The position numbers and the translations under genes were made by a program. Of a DNA stretch of 64,000 nt, positions 1 to 9,061 are shown one piece after another; the stretch's first letter is position 1, and each line of letters starts with the position of its first letter. The DNA is from Spirochaetae bacterium HGW-Spirochaetae-1. GTDB lineage: Bacteria; Spirochaetota; UBA4802; UBA5550. Where the stretch lies: NCBI GenBank assembly GCA_002839375.1, contig PGXY01000008.1:62001-126000 (forward strand), written 5' to 3'. Below the pieces are notes generated by a model. That model saw only the letters and a list, made by a program, of their open reading frames with translations, did not search any database and was not told the DNA's origin.

Positions 1-2
1 CG

Positions 3-335
3 ACCAACACGAAGGATGAGGGAAAGACCTGGAAGTGGTTGACCGAAACAGGATACAATTACGCCTCTTTCAATGAATACCTGGTTAATCATAAGGAGAC
101 AGTTTCTTCGGCAGGAACTGAAGATTCTGAAACCGATGCTGCTTATGTCGGCGTTGATACGGAAAGTTCCATTGCGAACGACTCCAGCGGCGGATGCGGT
201 TCTTCCGCCGGTGCATCGGTCTACGCGGGAGGGACCAGTTCCATTCTGCCGGGCATGATGAACCTTCTTGTCACCATGCTTATTCCCCTTGCTTTCATTG
301 CAGTCCATCGCCGGAGAAGACGCAGACGCGTCTGA
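3..335 (+). CDS. C-terminal end of a surface protein with a CTERM-like sorting tail
   Basis: The reading frame is open to the left edge, so this is the 3' end of a longer gene. The visible 110 residues include an acidic/Ser/Gly-rich stretch, then a small Gly-Cys-Gly motif, a hydrophobic segment of about 20 residues and a terminal cluster of seven Arg plus Val. This three-part layout (Gly/Cys motif, one TM helix, basic end) is that of CTERM sorting signals, which are cut by dedicated membrane proteases after secretion. The body of the protein lies outside the window, so its function cannot be told. An internal TTG at 39 is not needed as a start. Confidence 0.6.
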   Translation, partial: TNTKDEGKTWKWLTETGYNYASFNEYLVNHKETVSSAGTEDSETDAAYVGVDTESSIANDSSGGCGSSAGASVYAGGTSSILPGMMNLLVTMLIPLAFIAVHRRRRRRRV

Positions 336-353
336 TTTTCCCGCCACGTTCCG

Positions 354-397
354 GTCACTGAAGCGGTCCCGATCAATAAGCGGATTGCTTCAGTGAC
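354..397. terminator. Hairpin between convergent genes, probable bidirectional terminator
   Basis: An 11-bp perfect inverted repeat (GTCACTGAAGC at 354-364 and its complement at 387-397) with a 22-nt loop lies between the partial surface gene and the convergent YeiW-like gene. A T-rich stretch follows on the plus strand but no long T-run, so termination is likely rather than certain. Confidence 0.5.
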
Positions 398-409
398 ATA
401 TCTCTTTAT

Positions 410-664
410 TTATGGACGCGTCAGCGTCTCAAGTTCCGTCAGGTATGCCATGGCCTCGTCAAAATCACGGCCGCACATTTCTGCTGCCGCGTGCAGGTTC
501 CGGCAGACCGGCGGATAATCGTCCCTGTCATGGATGGCGCAGATATTGTTACCGGCAAGATGAAGGCACCGCATGCCTGCCGGTTTGCCGTCAGGCATGT
601 CCGGAATGGGAGAGGAGATTGATATGGCGATGCAGCATGCGCCGCAGCCTGGCCTGCATTTCAT
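410..664 (-). CDS. YeiW-like UPF0153 cysteine-cluster protein
   Basis: Protein of 84 residues, the same length as E. coli YeiW, which it resembles along its whole length. Eight cysteines are visible at 3, 7, 10, 11, 33, 42, 54 and 64; the N-terminal CxxxCxxCC pattern is the family signature and probably binds Zn or an Fe-S cluster. The biochemical role of the family is not established. Its ATG overlaps the stop of the upstream ROK kinase in an ATGA (661-664), so the two are translationally coupled. Confidence 0.85.
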   Translation of the reverse strand: MKCRPGCGACCIAISISSPIPDMPDGKPAGMRCLHLAGNNICAIHDRDDYPPVCRNLHAAAEMCGRDFDEAMAYLTELETLTRP

Positions 665-1614
665 AGGTTTGCATTGAGACTGTTGATGGCCAGCTTTGCC
701 GCTCCCAGGGGGGCGAATTTTTCCTGGTCCCGCAGCGCAATATACTCGATATTTTCCTTCATGCCCGGCAGCGCCCTTTCATTGACCACCTTTTTGATCC
801 GGGGGATCAGGAGTTTACAGGCCCCTGAAAGCCCGCCGCCCAGGATTACCGCTTCAGGATTGAAAATATTCACCAGGTTGGCCATGCCGATACCCAGAAA
901 TGTGGCAATTTCATTTATGGCGTTTTTTGCCAGGTCATCTCCCCCCAGGGCCTGCTCATACACAATTTCAGCCGTGAGAGTATCGTCCTTCAGGTGTTGT
1001 TTAAGAGTTGTATCTTTGTGCTTCTTTGCATGTTCCTTCACGTATTCCATCAGGGCCGTGGCCGATGCATACCGCTCAAGACAGCCCCTGTTGCCGCAGG
1101 AGCATTCCTTCCCGTCGTAGGAAATGGTCATGTGGCCAATTTCCATGGAGCTGCCTGACCGGCCAGTGTACAGGTTGTTGTCTATTACAACGCCGCCGCC
1201 TATTCCCGTACCCAGTGTGAGCAGCAACCAGTTCCGGTATTTTTTTCCCGGTCCCTGCCACCAGGTTCCCACTAGAGCGGCCGTAGCGTCGTTTTCCAGA
1301 AACACGCGCAGTCCCGTGACCTTTTCAAAGCGTTTTACCAGGGGATAATTATTCCAGGCCTTTACATTGGGGCTCAAGATGACCGTCCCTTTCTTGCGGT
1401 CTATGGAGCCGGCGGCCCCCACACCCATGGCCTTGATGTCAATCTTGGAAACCGAAGCCGAGGTGGCCAGGGTTTCGATGATGCCGTAGATGCTCTTCTC
1501 GATATTTTCAGCCTTGTCTTCCGTGGGTATTGATTTGAAAGAAAGAATTTTTCCCGATTTTTCCGTCAGCACGCCCTTGATGTTGGTGCCGCCTATGTCA
1601 ATGCCAATAAACAT
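661..1614 (-). CDS. ROK-family sugar kinase (glucokinase-like)
   Basis: Cytoplasmic kinase of 317 residues that probably phosphorylates glucose or an amino sugar with ATP. The N-terminal phosphate loop DIGGTNIKG lies at 6-14 and the catalytic Asp in LENDA at about 109. The ROK zinc signature is complete: Glu158 and His161 in EIGH, then Cys171, Cys173 and Cys178 in CSCGNRGC. Length is typical of the family. The ATG at 1614 has GAGG about 5 nt upstream. Sugar specificity cannot be told from sequence alone; glucose is the default guess. It forms a two-gene unit with the YeiW-like gene. Confidence 0.9.
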   Translation of the reverse strand: MFIGIDIGGTNIKGVLTEKSGKILSFKSIPTEDKAENIEKSIYGIIETLATSASVSKIDIKAMGVGAAGSIDRKKGTVILSPNVKAWNNYPLVKRFEKVTGLRVFLENDATAALVGTWWQGPGKKYRNWLLLTLGTGIGGGVVIDNNLYTGRSGSSMEIGHMTISYDGKECSCGNRGCLERYASATALMEYVKEHAKKHKDTTLKQHLKDDTLTAEIVYEQALGGDDLAKNAINEIATFLGIGMANLVNIFNPEAVILGGGLSGACKLLIPRIKKVVNERALPGMKENIEYIALRDQEKFAPLGAAKLAINSLNANL

Positions 1615-1861
1615 ATGATCCTCGTCTCACATAAAAACTCCAGAATAATTGAAATTACCTATATTATTCGTAAAGCTTTTTTTACCGGAATGGTCAATAA
1701 ATAGACATTCAGGTTACGACAGACTGACAAAATATTACTGAACAAAAAATAGAATATGTCTGATATGTGTGGCAGCCCATGGTCCTGGCGTACAAAAATA
1801 TAGATTGACACATGCCCGTTGAATGGCCGAGATTATTCAATTTACCTGAAAGGAAAAACGA

Positions 1862-2710
1862 ATGACTGAAAAACGAATAGACCTCCATACCCATACCACG
1901 GCTTCGGACGGAATAGTGACACCATCGGGGCTCATCGACTTTGCCCTGGAGAATCATATTGAAGTCCTTGCCATAACCGATCATGACACCGTTGCCGGCC
2001 TGCCCGAGGCCATGGAACGCTCCGTTAACAGGAACATCATTCTCATTCCCGGTATCGAATTCAGCGTGCAGTGGGACAGGGGAACATTCCATATCGTGGG
2101 TCTTTATATCGACCATGAAAACGGGCCGTTGCGAAGCAGAGTGAACTGGCTGGCGGAGCGTCGTTCTTCCAGGGCCCAGCGTATTGTCGAAGACCTGGAC
2201 GGGCATGATATCCGCATATCCTTTGACGAGGTCCTGGATGAGGCCCGCGGGGGTGTAGTGGGCAAGCCCCATATTGCCAGGGTCCTGGTTCGTCACGGCT
2301 ACGCTTCGAATACAAAGGATGTTTTTTCCCATTTTCTGGAGAAGGGGAAGCCTGGATATGTGCCAAAGGAGAAAGTAACATACGAGGAGGCCATCGCGCT
2401 GATAAAGGGTGCCGGCGGTATCCCCGTGTTGGCCCACCCGGGGTCCCTGGAGTACAGTGATTATGATGATTTTGAGAACATGCTCCGGCAGTTCATGAAG
2501 GCGGGCCTGGAGGGTGTAGAGGTGTACTCCGAAATGCACAGTGCCGGGGATGTCTCGGCTTTCCATGATATCGCCACAAGGAATAATCTCCTCATCTCAG
2601 GCGGCAGCGATTTTCACGGCGACAAAGAGGAGAAGATAGGATATTATGCACCGGAGAATCCCATTCCCTTCGGCATATATGAGGCTCTCGTCAGATACAG
2701 GATGCCGTAA
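1862..2710 (+). CDS. PHP-domain phosphoesterase, RNase AM/YciV-like
   Basis: Metal-dependent PHP hydrolase of 282 residues. Metal ligands are visible in DLHTHTTASDG (Asp7, His9, His11), ITDHDT (Asp40, His41), GIEFS (Glu66), His77, the AHPG motif and the C-terminal GSDFHGD. The GKPHIAR motif and total length fit the YciV/TrpH group, which cleaves 3',5'-nucleoside bisphosphates and trims 5' ends of RNA (RNase AM). AAGGA lies 8 nt before the ATG. It stands alone between the kinase pair and the lipoprotein gene. A long antisense frame covers it but lacks any family resemblance. Confidence 0.85.
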   Translation: MTEKRIDLHTHTTASDGIVTPSGLIDFALENHIEVLAITDHDTVAGLPEAMERSVNRNIILIPGIEFSVQWDRGTFHIVGLYIDHENGPLRSRVNWLAERRSSRAQRIVEDLDGHDIRISFDEVLDEARGGVVGKPHIARVLVRHGYASNTKDVFSHFLEKGKPGYVPKEKVTYEEAIALIKGAGGIPVLAHPGSLEYSDYDDFENMLRQFMKAGLEGVEVYSEMHSAGDVSAFHDIATRNNLLISGGSDFHGDKEEKIGYYAPENPIPFGIYEALVRYRMP

Positions 2711-2886
2711 GGGCCCGGCAGTATTATCCCCCATTATTCCATTACTTTTTTTGTCTGAATTTATCAATCCAGATGACAGAATCCTATTGTTCAATTACTA
2801 TACGTCCCGACGGTATTAAAATACGACAAATGATTGATAGCCTGGCGCTGCATGCGAAGGTATCATTATGACGGATGGAGAAGTGC

Positions 2887-4434
2887 ATGAAAACAATGAG
2901 ATTTTTTCCTCTTTTCTGGGTTCTTTTTATCCTTTCTTCTTTTATAAGTTGTGATATGGGCGCCGGCGATACTGATAAGGAAGTTCGGCAGCGTCAATCC
3001 ATAGCAACTGTCGCAGATGACGGTTATGAACCGCCCCAAAACCCCTTTCTCGCCGATTCTCCCTGGCCCATGAGCCACCGGAATCCCTACTGTCAGGCCT
3101 CTTCTCCCTATCCGGGACCGGAGAGCGCCATGTATAAAAAATTCGGCGATTATCTGCCGGGTATGCCGGGACTCATCACCATGGCCGTTTCCGGAAAATA
3201 TGTCGATGGAAGCCGCGTCATCTGGGGGAACAATGTAACGCACGTTTTTAAAATCAGCGCCGAGGGGGAAATCATTTCCTTTATAGATACACAGCTCAAG
3301 GATAGTGAGGGTAGCGCAGGCCTGGTCGAACGGGCCACTTCCGGTGCCTATACGCTCGTGGACTGCGAAAACATATTCTATGTTCCCGATTTCACGCGCA
3401 TCGTGGCCTATGGTGATTCAGTCGCAGATGATCCTCTTTCCGAAGTGGAGAAAAAGCGACACTATGAAATACCGGAAGAACATCTCCGCGGCGACGACCG
3501 CATCGTGGGACTCGTCATTACCTGGGACGGTATGCTGGCCTGGGCCACCAATACGGGGACCGTGGCTGTTGTATCGCGGAACTTTGACAGGGCCGTCTAT
3601 CTGCATCTCGGCGACGGTGAGGAAATATCCAACTCAATCGCCTGCGACGAAAAGGGCGGCATTTATGTCGTCACCGGCAAAATGATGTACCGGGTTCAGT
3701 GGACCGGATCGGAGCTTACCATCAACGATTCGAAAGGCGGCTGGAGCGCGAATTACGAAACGGGGAATGGACAGTCGGGAATAAGGCTGGGGGCCGGTTC
3801 CGGTTCAACACCGACCCTCATGGGCACGGGCAGGAAAGACTCCTTCGTGGTTATCACCGACGGCCAGGACCTGATGCACCTTGTGCTTTTCTGGCGTGAT
3901 AAAATTCCTGCAGACTGGCGGCAAATACCCGGTACAAAGGACCGTCGTATTGCCGCCCAGGTTCCCGTGACCTTCGGAAACCCCGATGCCCAGATTTCCC
4001 TGTCTGAGCAGTCCGTCTGTGTCAGGGGATACGGGGCTCTGGTAGTGAACAATCTCATGAAGGTTGACCTGGGCAGCCAGATGTTGAATATCCTCGCGTC
4101 GGGAATCCCCGGTATAGCCCCGCGTGGCGCCGAAAAATTTCAGTGGGATCCCGCGGCAAGAAAGCTGGTAAGCGTGTGGGCAAACCGGGAGATATGCCTG
4201 CCCAATGGTATTCCCGCCATGAGCGCCGCAACGGGGCTTATCTATGACGTGGGCTACCGATTTCCTTTTTGGACCATGGAGGCCCTGGACTGGGAAACGG
4301 GAGAAGAGGTCTTCCACGGTGTTCTTGGACCCACGGCCATATTCAACAGCGGATATGCCGCCACGGAAATCGGCCTCGACGGATATCTCTTTTCCGGGAC
4401 GGTACTGGGGATGGTTCGTGTCGGTGAAGAATAA
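2887..4434 (+). CDS. Lipoprotein with predicted beta-propeller fold
   Basis: The start at 2887 is preferred over 2875 because GGAG lies 6 nt upstream. The 515-residue product begins with a lipoprotein signal peptide (MKTMRFFPLFWVL, lipobox ending SFISC). The mature part has repeated segments with aromatic and Asp/Gly-rich turns, for example the stretch around GGIYVVTGKMMYRV, that resemble WD/PQQ-type propeller blades. This suggests an exported propeller with a binding or scaffolding role. No catalytic motif is recognised. It converges with the AraC gene downstream. Confidence 0.7.
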   Translation: MKTMRFFPLFWVLFILSSFISCDMGAGDTDKEVRQRQSIATVADDGYEPPQNPFLADSPWPMSHRNPYCQASSPYPGPESAMYKKFGDYLPGMPGLITMAVSGKYVDGSRVIWGNNVTHVFKISAEGEIISFIDTQLKDSEGSAGLVERATSGAYTLVDCENIFYVPDFTRIVAYGDSVADDPLSEVEKKRHYEIPEEHLRGDDRIVGLVITWDGMLAWATNTGTVAVVSRNFDRAVYLHLGDGEEISNSIACDEKGGIYVVTGKMMYRVQWTGSELTINDSKGGWSANYETGNGQSGIRLGAGSGSTPTLMGTGRKDSFVVITDGQDLMHLVLFWRDKIPADWRQIPGTKDRRIAAQVPVTFGNPDAQISLSEQSVCVRGYGALVVNNLMKVDLGSQMLNILASGIPGIAPRGAEKFQWDPAARKLVSVWANREICLPNGIPAMSAATGLIYDVGYRFPFWTMEALDWETGEEVFHGVLGPTAIFNSGYAATEIGLDGYLFSGTVLGMVRVGEE

Positions 4435-4496
4435 CGATAAACAAAAATGAGGGCCATGCCGGCGGGTACTGAAAAGACGATTGTCTGTACTGCGAA

Positions 4497-5633
4497 TTAC
4501 AATTCAAGGTTTTTCCGGTACCTGGCCGGAGACATGCCGGTATATTTTGTAAAGGCATCATAGAATACGGAGCGCGTATTGAAACCAACGCCAAAGGCAA
4601 TGGAGAGGAGGGAACGGCCGGGATGGGCCTGCATCAGCTCTTTTGCCTCCTCTATGCGATATCTGTTTATGAAGCTGTTAAAGTTTTCCTTCAGGTGATT
4701 GTTTAAAAATTCCGAGAGCTGGTGGGCAGATATAGAAAGGAGATGGGCCAGCCGGTGCAGGGTCAGGTCCTCGTCGCAGTATATCTTGTCTTCCTCCATG
4801 AGTTCCATGAGGCGCGCCTTGAGCGTGTGCATGTCGATGCCGTGCATGATCGATCTTTCATAGCTGTTTTTCCGGACGGCCCGGGAAACATCGTGCAGCA
4901 ATCCGGGATGATTTTGCATGGCAATAAAACGATACATAACATGGAAGCTCAGCAGAACAAAGGCCGCAGTGATGAGGGCGCCATTTCGCAGCACTATCCC
5001 CGAGATGAGCAGTACCAGTGTCATAATAAAAATTACCATGAGGATGAAGGCCTGCCGGTATTGCGCGCCGGTGATTTTTTTAGTCACCACCGAATATATC
5101 CTGAACTTGACGAAGAGGACTATCACATATGCCAGTATGATGACCAGGGAACTGAAGTGGAAAAATTCAAGGAAGCGGCCGGCCTGTAGTGCATGTACCG
5201 CCTCTATAAGGAGATTGTTGTCCGTCAGGGGGGCAACAAATATCAAACATGAAAAAATAACGGCAAGAAACGCCGGAATAAAATGGAAGAGGTTCTTTCT
5301 GTTCATGCTGAATCCGGGGGTAAAAGCAAGCATATAAAAAAGATATGCCGAAGGCCCCACGATGAATTTCACCCAGGTAATGGGCCGCAGACTCAGGTCC
5401 GGGACCAGCCGGGAGTAGGTAACCAGGTAGTACTGCTGCAGCAGTATGATGCCGACGCACGCATCTATAATAAAGAGCAGGATATTTCTGAGCCGCCCCT
5501 GTTGCTGCATCAGGGGCAGAATCGACTGTATCAGAGAAAGGGCTCCGCCGAAAAAGATAAACAGGCGGGGGATATCCTGTACTATGGATGCATTGTTTGT
5601 CATGATTTCCAGGCCTGTTGTTATATCCATCAT
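4497..5633 (-). CDS. Membrane-bound AraC-family transcription regulator
   Basis: The N-terminal two thirds hold about seven hydrophobic helices; the C-terminal ~100 residues are an AraC/XylS double helix-turn-helix, with the conserved SIAFGVGFNTRSVFYDAFTK recognition region and the closing SPARYRK. Such 7TM-AraC proteins sense a ligand at the membrane and bind DNA directly. The ATG at 5633 is chosen because AGGAG lies 10 nt upstream; a GTG at 5681 would add 16 residues but has no clear ribosome site. The gene is transcribed alone, divergent from the secreted protein at 5833, which may be its target. Confidence 0.85.
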   Translation of the reverse strand: MMDITTGLEIMTNNASIVQDIPRLFIFFGGALSLIQSILPLMQQQGRLRNILLFIIDACVGIILLQQYYLVTYSRLVPDLSLRPITWVKFIVGPSAYLFYMLAFTPGFSMNRKNLFHFIPAFLAVIFSCLIFVAPLTDNNLLIEAVHALQAGRFLEFFHFSSLVIILAYVIVLFVKFRIYSVVTKKITGAQYRQAFILMVIFIMTLVLLISGIVLRNGALITAAFVLLSFHVMYRFIAMQNHPGLLHDVSRAVRKNSYERSIMHGIDMHTLKARLMELMEEDKIYCDEDLTLHRLAHLLSISAHQLSEFLNNHLKENFNSFINRYRIEEAKELMQAHPGRSLLSIAFGVGFNTRSVFYDAFTKYTGMSPARYRKNLEL

Positions 5634-5832
5634 GGGAATAATACTCCTGTTCTTTGCGGCTAACCGGAATATTTTCTGCACGGATGAAATAATCTGTCAA
5701 TGCTATTCCGGGTTTGCTTGTTGAATTCAGCTCCATGTTCACTTTTGCAGGGTAAAGAAGTGATTGACTTTTAGTTCTCGGGAAAGCCATATAGACTGAT
5801 AGGATGAATAACTTTTTATCGGGGAATGACAC

Positions 5833-6828
5833 ATGAATAACAGGATCATTATCGGTATTCTTCTTTTCCTGATTCCGCAATTGCTGTTTTCTCAGAAGGC
5901 CAGTGAGTTCATGCCGGGAAAACCCGGTACCTGGAAGGTGGAGAGCACCCTGGGGAAGCTTGGCGGGACCGAGAAAGCGAACTATGAAAAAAATCTGACC
6001 GCCGTTGCCGAATGGTTTCATAAAAACAATGCCGTGATGAAGGCGCCAAAGGGGTTCGACCTGAAAGCCGTTATTTTTGGCATGTACGATGATAATTATA
6101 AAAAGCGGTCGTGCAATTACGGCCTGCGGAGTGAAATTCGTTTTGACTTTGAACTATTTCTGAAGGAAAAGGGAAAAGAAGGGAAGTGGACCGTAGAGCC
6201 TCCACACTGGACACTTCAGATCAATAATACCGCTTCGGGGCACGGTACAAACTTCTGTAATTACGAAGGATACCAGGCTCAGGTTGATGATCCATCTCGC
6301 GAGGCCCCCCTTAATAAAGCCATTGCCGATCTATGCGACCTCTTTGCCGTTTTCCCCCTGGAGCGTGAAATAGCGCCGGGAGTCAGGCTTTATGGTGACG
6401 GGAACCTCGTTGTTTTCAATCCGGACAGGCCGCCATACTGGGTACCCGTTAAGGTAAAGGAGGTGCTGGAATTGAAACTGGCCTATTACCGCATACGGCG
6501 CAACGATAAAGATCTGTATGATTATATAAAAGCTGCTTATGCCAGGATGAGTTCCGAAGAGCTGCTGGCACCGGCTTACGAAGGCAGCGAGGACGGAATT
6601 ATTAAAGTGAACGGTCAAAAAGATGGTTTGCAGATAATGCGTTTTAACAAGGAATACTGGAACCGGTCACTGCCCACGACGGCCGTGCAGTTCATGACCG
6701 CATACTATATCCCCATGTCCGACTCCGAAATGGAAGAGTCTACGGCGAACAACGGGCATCCCCCGTATTCCCGGCTGGCCATGAAGGAATTGAACCTGGC
6801 GGGACTTGCCGCATTGATTAGCCGATAG
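5833..6828 (+). CDS. Secreted protein of unknown function
   Basis: Protein of 331 residues with a clear signal peptide (MNNRIIIGILLFLIPQLLFS, cut before QKASE). The mature part has several aromatic-rich stretches, including a WTLQIN segment with following Asn/Gly/His, and no recognised catalytic motif or transmembrane segment. Upstream is TTGACT (5764-5769) and TATAGA (5790-5795) with a long 20-bp spacer, so a promoter is possible but not consensus. It is divergent from the membrane AraC regulator. I do not recognise the family. Confidence 0.7.
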   Translation: MNNRIIIGILLFLIPQLLFSQKASEFMPGKPGTWKVESTLGKLGGTEKANYEKNLTAVAEWFHKNNAVMKAPKGFDLKAVIFGMYDDNYKKRSCNYGLRSEIRFDFELFLKEKGKEGKWTVEPPHWTLQINNTASGHGTNFCNYEGYQAQVDDPSREAPLNKAIADLCDLFAVFPLEREIAPGVRLYGDGNLVVFNPDRPPYWVPVKVKEVLELKLAYYRIRRNDKDLYDYIKAAYARMSSEELLAPAYEGSEDGIIKVNGQKDGLQIMRFNKEYWNRSLPTTAVQFMTAYYIPMSDSEMEESTANNGHPPYSRLAMKELNLAGLAALISR

Positions 6829-6912
6829 TAACGCCGTAAGCGATGAACGGCATCCACAGGATCAAGCCGGAGTGAAGCATGTCGTTGACGGAAAAGTCCA
6901 TGCGTATCAGGA

Positions 6913-7281
6913 TTACCGGTAACACTCCACCATGGTTTTAAAGATTTGCAGGAACTTCGTCACCTTTCCGGCGTCTCCGTCGAGCTTCAGGGAACCGTCT
7001 TTAATGGCATGCATGATGGCTCCCGGTTTCATCTTTATCATGTAGTGATACCCGGCCCCGGCGTCCTTCCATATGAGGGAAAAATCCGGCACGGAGCCGT
7101 TCCCCTTTTTTGATGAGATGGTTCCCCCGGTCCATGCATAGTGGCGCGCGTTTTTATCGTCGGCGGTTCGTATAACCATGGACAGGTCCAGGTCCTCTAT
7201 GAGGGTCCTGAAAGACTCGTACTTCCATGCGGTAAAGCGCAGCAGGATGTAAAAACCGTATAATAGAATAGAGAATTTCAT
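6913..7281 (-). CDS. Small SCP2-like lipid-carrier protein (probable)
   Basis: Protein of 122 residues. After a short hydrophobic N-terminus, residues ~30-120 follow the pattern of an SCP2 sterol-carrier domain: a strand ending in WTGGTISSKKG, PDFSLIWKD, then a helix with MKPGAIMHAIKDGSLKLDGDAGKVTKFL, which matches the usual G-x-hydrophobic-x-G-D turn of the fold. SCP2 domains bind fatty acyl chains or sterols. GGAAGGA lies upstream of the ATG. It sits just downstream of the crotonase gene on the same strand, which fits a role with lipid substrates. Assignment is by pattern only. Confidence 0.5.
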   Translation of the reverse strand: MKFSILLYGFYILLRFTAWKYESFRTLIEDLDLSMVIRTADDKNARHYAWTGGTISSKKGNGSVPDFSLIWKDAGAGYHYMIKMKPGAIMHAIKDGSLKLDGDAGKVTKFLQIFKTMVECYR

Positions 7282-7318
7282 GATGGATTCCTTCCTTGTT
7301 TAAAAATTGTGGTATCGA

Positions 7319-8002
7319 TTATCGTATATACTGTCCTGTCCACATGGCTAGAAGGGACTGTTTGAGATCATATTTAAGACCGGTGTAGTTTTCCCTGTTT
7401 TTTCCCGCCAGATCCCGTGCCAACTGCAGAGTTGAAGGCATCAATTCTTCTTCGGGATATATGGCTGTGATCACATTGTTATTCAGGCACTCAACGCCTT
7501 TCCACTGTGCCCCGGTCAGTACTAGATGTTGAACCGCATGAGGGCTCGGTATGTTATTGATGACCGCCATGAGCGTGTCGCCCAAGGGCATGCCGTAAGT
7601 CACCTCGGGCAGGCAGAATTTTGCCCGGTCGTTTCTCATGGTTCTGAAATCCATGGATGCGGCCAGTATGGCCCCGCCGGCGAAGGCATGTCCCGTGAGA
7701 CATCCCACCGTAGGCAGGTTCAAAAGGCTGGCGCGCAGGAAGGTGCGCTTGAATTCATGGAGAAAAGTTCGCCGATCTTCATCGCCCTGGCCGGCAAGCC
7801 ACTGGAGGTTGATACCATTGCACCAGAATTTCGCACTGCTGCTGGTCAGTACCAGGGCCGCATTTCCCGGGGTTTTCTCGATTTCATCAAAGAGCAAGTT
7901 GAGTTCCTGCAGCATGCCCGTGGTGATGGTATTGGCATTCGCGTCATCGGTCATGGTGATGATGAAGACGCTCCCGTCTCTTTTAAAATCCATGTATTCC
8001 AT
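7319..8002 (-). CDS. Enoyl-CoA hydratase/isomerase (crotonase) family protein
   Basis: Crotonase-fold enzyme of 227 residues, short for the family (usually ~260). The CoA-binding/oxyanion regions are visible as SSAKFWCNGINLQWL and GHAFAGGAILAASMDFRTM. In the second, the first catalytic Glu of hydratases is replaced by Ile/Leu. The second acidic position is present in CLPEVTYGMPLG. This pattern fits a delta3-delta2 enoyl-CoA isomerase better than a hydratase. AGGA lies 8 nt before the ATG. It precedes the SCP2-like gene on the same strand, and a TetR-type palindrome (8073-8086) lies ~70 bp upstream. Confidence 0.8.
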   Translation of the reverse strand: MEYMDFKRDGSVFIITMTDDANANTITTGMLQELNLLFDEIEKTPGNAALVLTSSSAKFWCNGINLQWLAGQGDEDRRTFLHEFKRTFLRASLLNLPTVGCLTGHAFAGGAILAASMDFRTMRNDRAKFCLPEVTYGMPLGDTLMAVINNIPSPHAVQHLVLTGAQWKGVECLNNNVITAIYPEEELMPSTLQLARDLAGKNRENYTGLKYDLKQSLLAMWTGQYIR

Positions 8003-8072
8003 AATGGCATTCCTGGCTATAAGGTCTCGGATCGCCGGAAGGGTCGGGGTTGAATCGGCATCCGGTTACAGA

Positions 8073-8086
8073 ACTGACATGTCAGT
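8073..8086. promoter_or_regulatory. 14-bp palindrome, probable TetR operator
   Basis: ACTGACATGTCAGT is a perfect palindrome about 70 bp upstream of the crotonase start. Its core CTGAC-AT-GTCAG matches the core CTGAC-GC-GTCAG of the palindrome at 35169-35186 beside the second TetR gene, so the same regulator may act on both. Confidence 0.5.
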
Positions 8087-8228
8087 ACAGGGTGGTTATC
8101 TGTTTCAGTCAATGATTTTTTTCCAGCATCTTGAATAATCACGATTCGTGTGAAAGAAGAGAAACGCCCATAAAACTTGTTGCATTTCCCGGATATTTGT
8201 GTTATGACCATAAAGGTCAGCAGTATTA

Positions 8229-8257
8229 TTGCGAGCAGGTGATGCAGGTAGTATAAT
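8229..8257 (+). promoter_or_regulatory. Possible sigma70-type promoter abutting the start codon
   Basis: TTGCGA (8229-8234), a 17-bp spacer and TATAAT (8252-8257) end 3 bp before the ATG at 8261. If used, the transcript would start at or just after that ATG, so either the message is leaderless or the true start is a later ATG (8291). Confidence 0.35.
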
Positions 8258-8260
8258 AAA

Positions 8261-8944
8261 ATGAAGGCAGTGGAAAAAATAAATCAATTCATGGAGTGGA
8301 TTGCTGACTACTCTTTCCCTGAGCTCCCGGAATATTTTATCCGGTTTGCCCATGCCGGAGAATACCTGGAGGCTTACAGGGAACTCGAAGAGAAAATAGG
8401 CCTGCGGCTTCCCCGGGGATTTTTTGAACTTATAGAGAGTGTCGGCATACCTTCCTTTGATCTCGACTTCATCGATGCCATAGACGTGTTGCAGAATAGT
8501 GATGATAATTCCGCTTCAGTACAGGCATACCGGAATATGAGCGGTCCCCTGTTTAACGGACTCATTATCATGAAACCCGGTGAAATGGCCGCTGCCCATG
8601 AGGAAATTCTTTCCGTTCTCGGCAGCAGCCATCCCCGGGGCAGGTACTGGTATCCCGTCGCCACGACGCGCGGGGATCGTGACGAGGGCTGGCTCCTGGA
8701 TACCAGGTTTGCCGCGGAACACGACGAGTCACCCGTGGCGCCCTACCGGCTCGAAGATATCTACAGCTATCATGAAACTCTGGAAGAGGATGAACCGCTC
8801 GCCATGTCCATCGCCACCTTTGATGCATATATCGTTGATTACCTGGAGCGCCTCAGGAATCAGCTCATGACTGCCGATGCGGCCGCTGTAAGAAAAAATA
8901 TTAAGGAACAGATCGAGTATATGAAGAATCACGGCTTGTACTAA
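8261..8944 (+). CDS. SUKH (SMI1/KNR4)-like protein
   Basis: Acidic soluble protein of 227 residues. The stretch around residues 40-70 (EEKIGLRLPRGFFELIESVG) is the typical SUKH opening: an acidic helix, Leu-Pro, then a helix carrying aromatic residues and a Gly. SUKH proteins serve as immunity proteins to polymorphic toxins or as partner-binding modules. No toxin gene is adjacent; the next gene is an unknown on the same strand. The ribosome site is weak, and a promoter-like TATAAT lies immediately upstream, so a later start at 8291 is possible. Confidence 0.55.
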   Translation: MKAVEKINQFMEWIADYSFPELPEYFIRFAHAGEYLEAYRELEEKIGLRLPRGFFELIESVGIPSFDLDFIDAIDVLQNSDDNSASVQAYRNMSGPLFNGLIIMKPGEMAAAHEEILSVLGSSHPRGRYWYPVATTRGDRDEGWLLDTRFAAEHDESPVAPYRLEDIYSYHETLEEDEPLAMSIATFDAYIVDYLERLRNQLMTADAAAVRKNIKEQIEYMKNHGLY

Positions 8945-9061
8945 ATATCTTCTTAATGCAACCTGGGTGCATCCCCCTTTTTTTTTCAAAAACTGCTTAT
9001 GTCATTTTACGCTGCAGCCGATCTATTTAGAGATGTTATACCATCTGCAGGGAGCGATAAA

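Noticed and set aside
1709-2566. Antisense 285-residue frame over the PHP gene
   Set aside because: No recognisable domain and it overlaps a gene with complete PHP motifs; a shadow of codon bias.
5167-6021. Long antisense frame spanning the AraC gene start and the secreted protein
   Set aside because: It would cover two well-supported genes and the promoter gap; the sequence is low in recognisable features.
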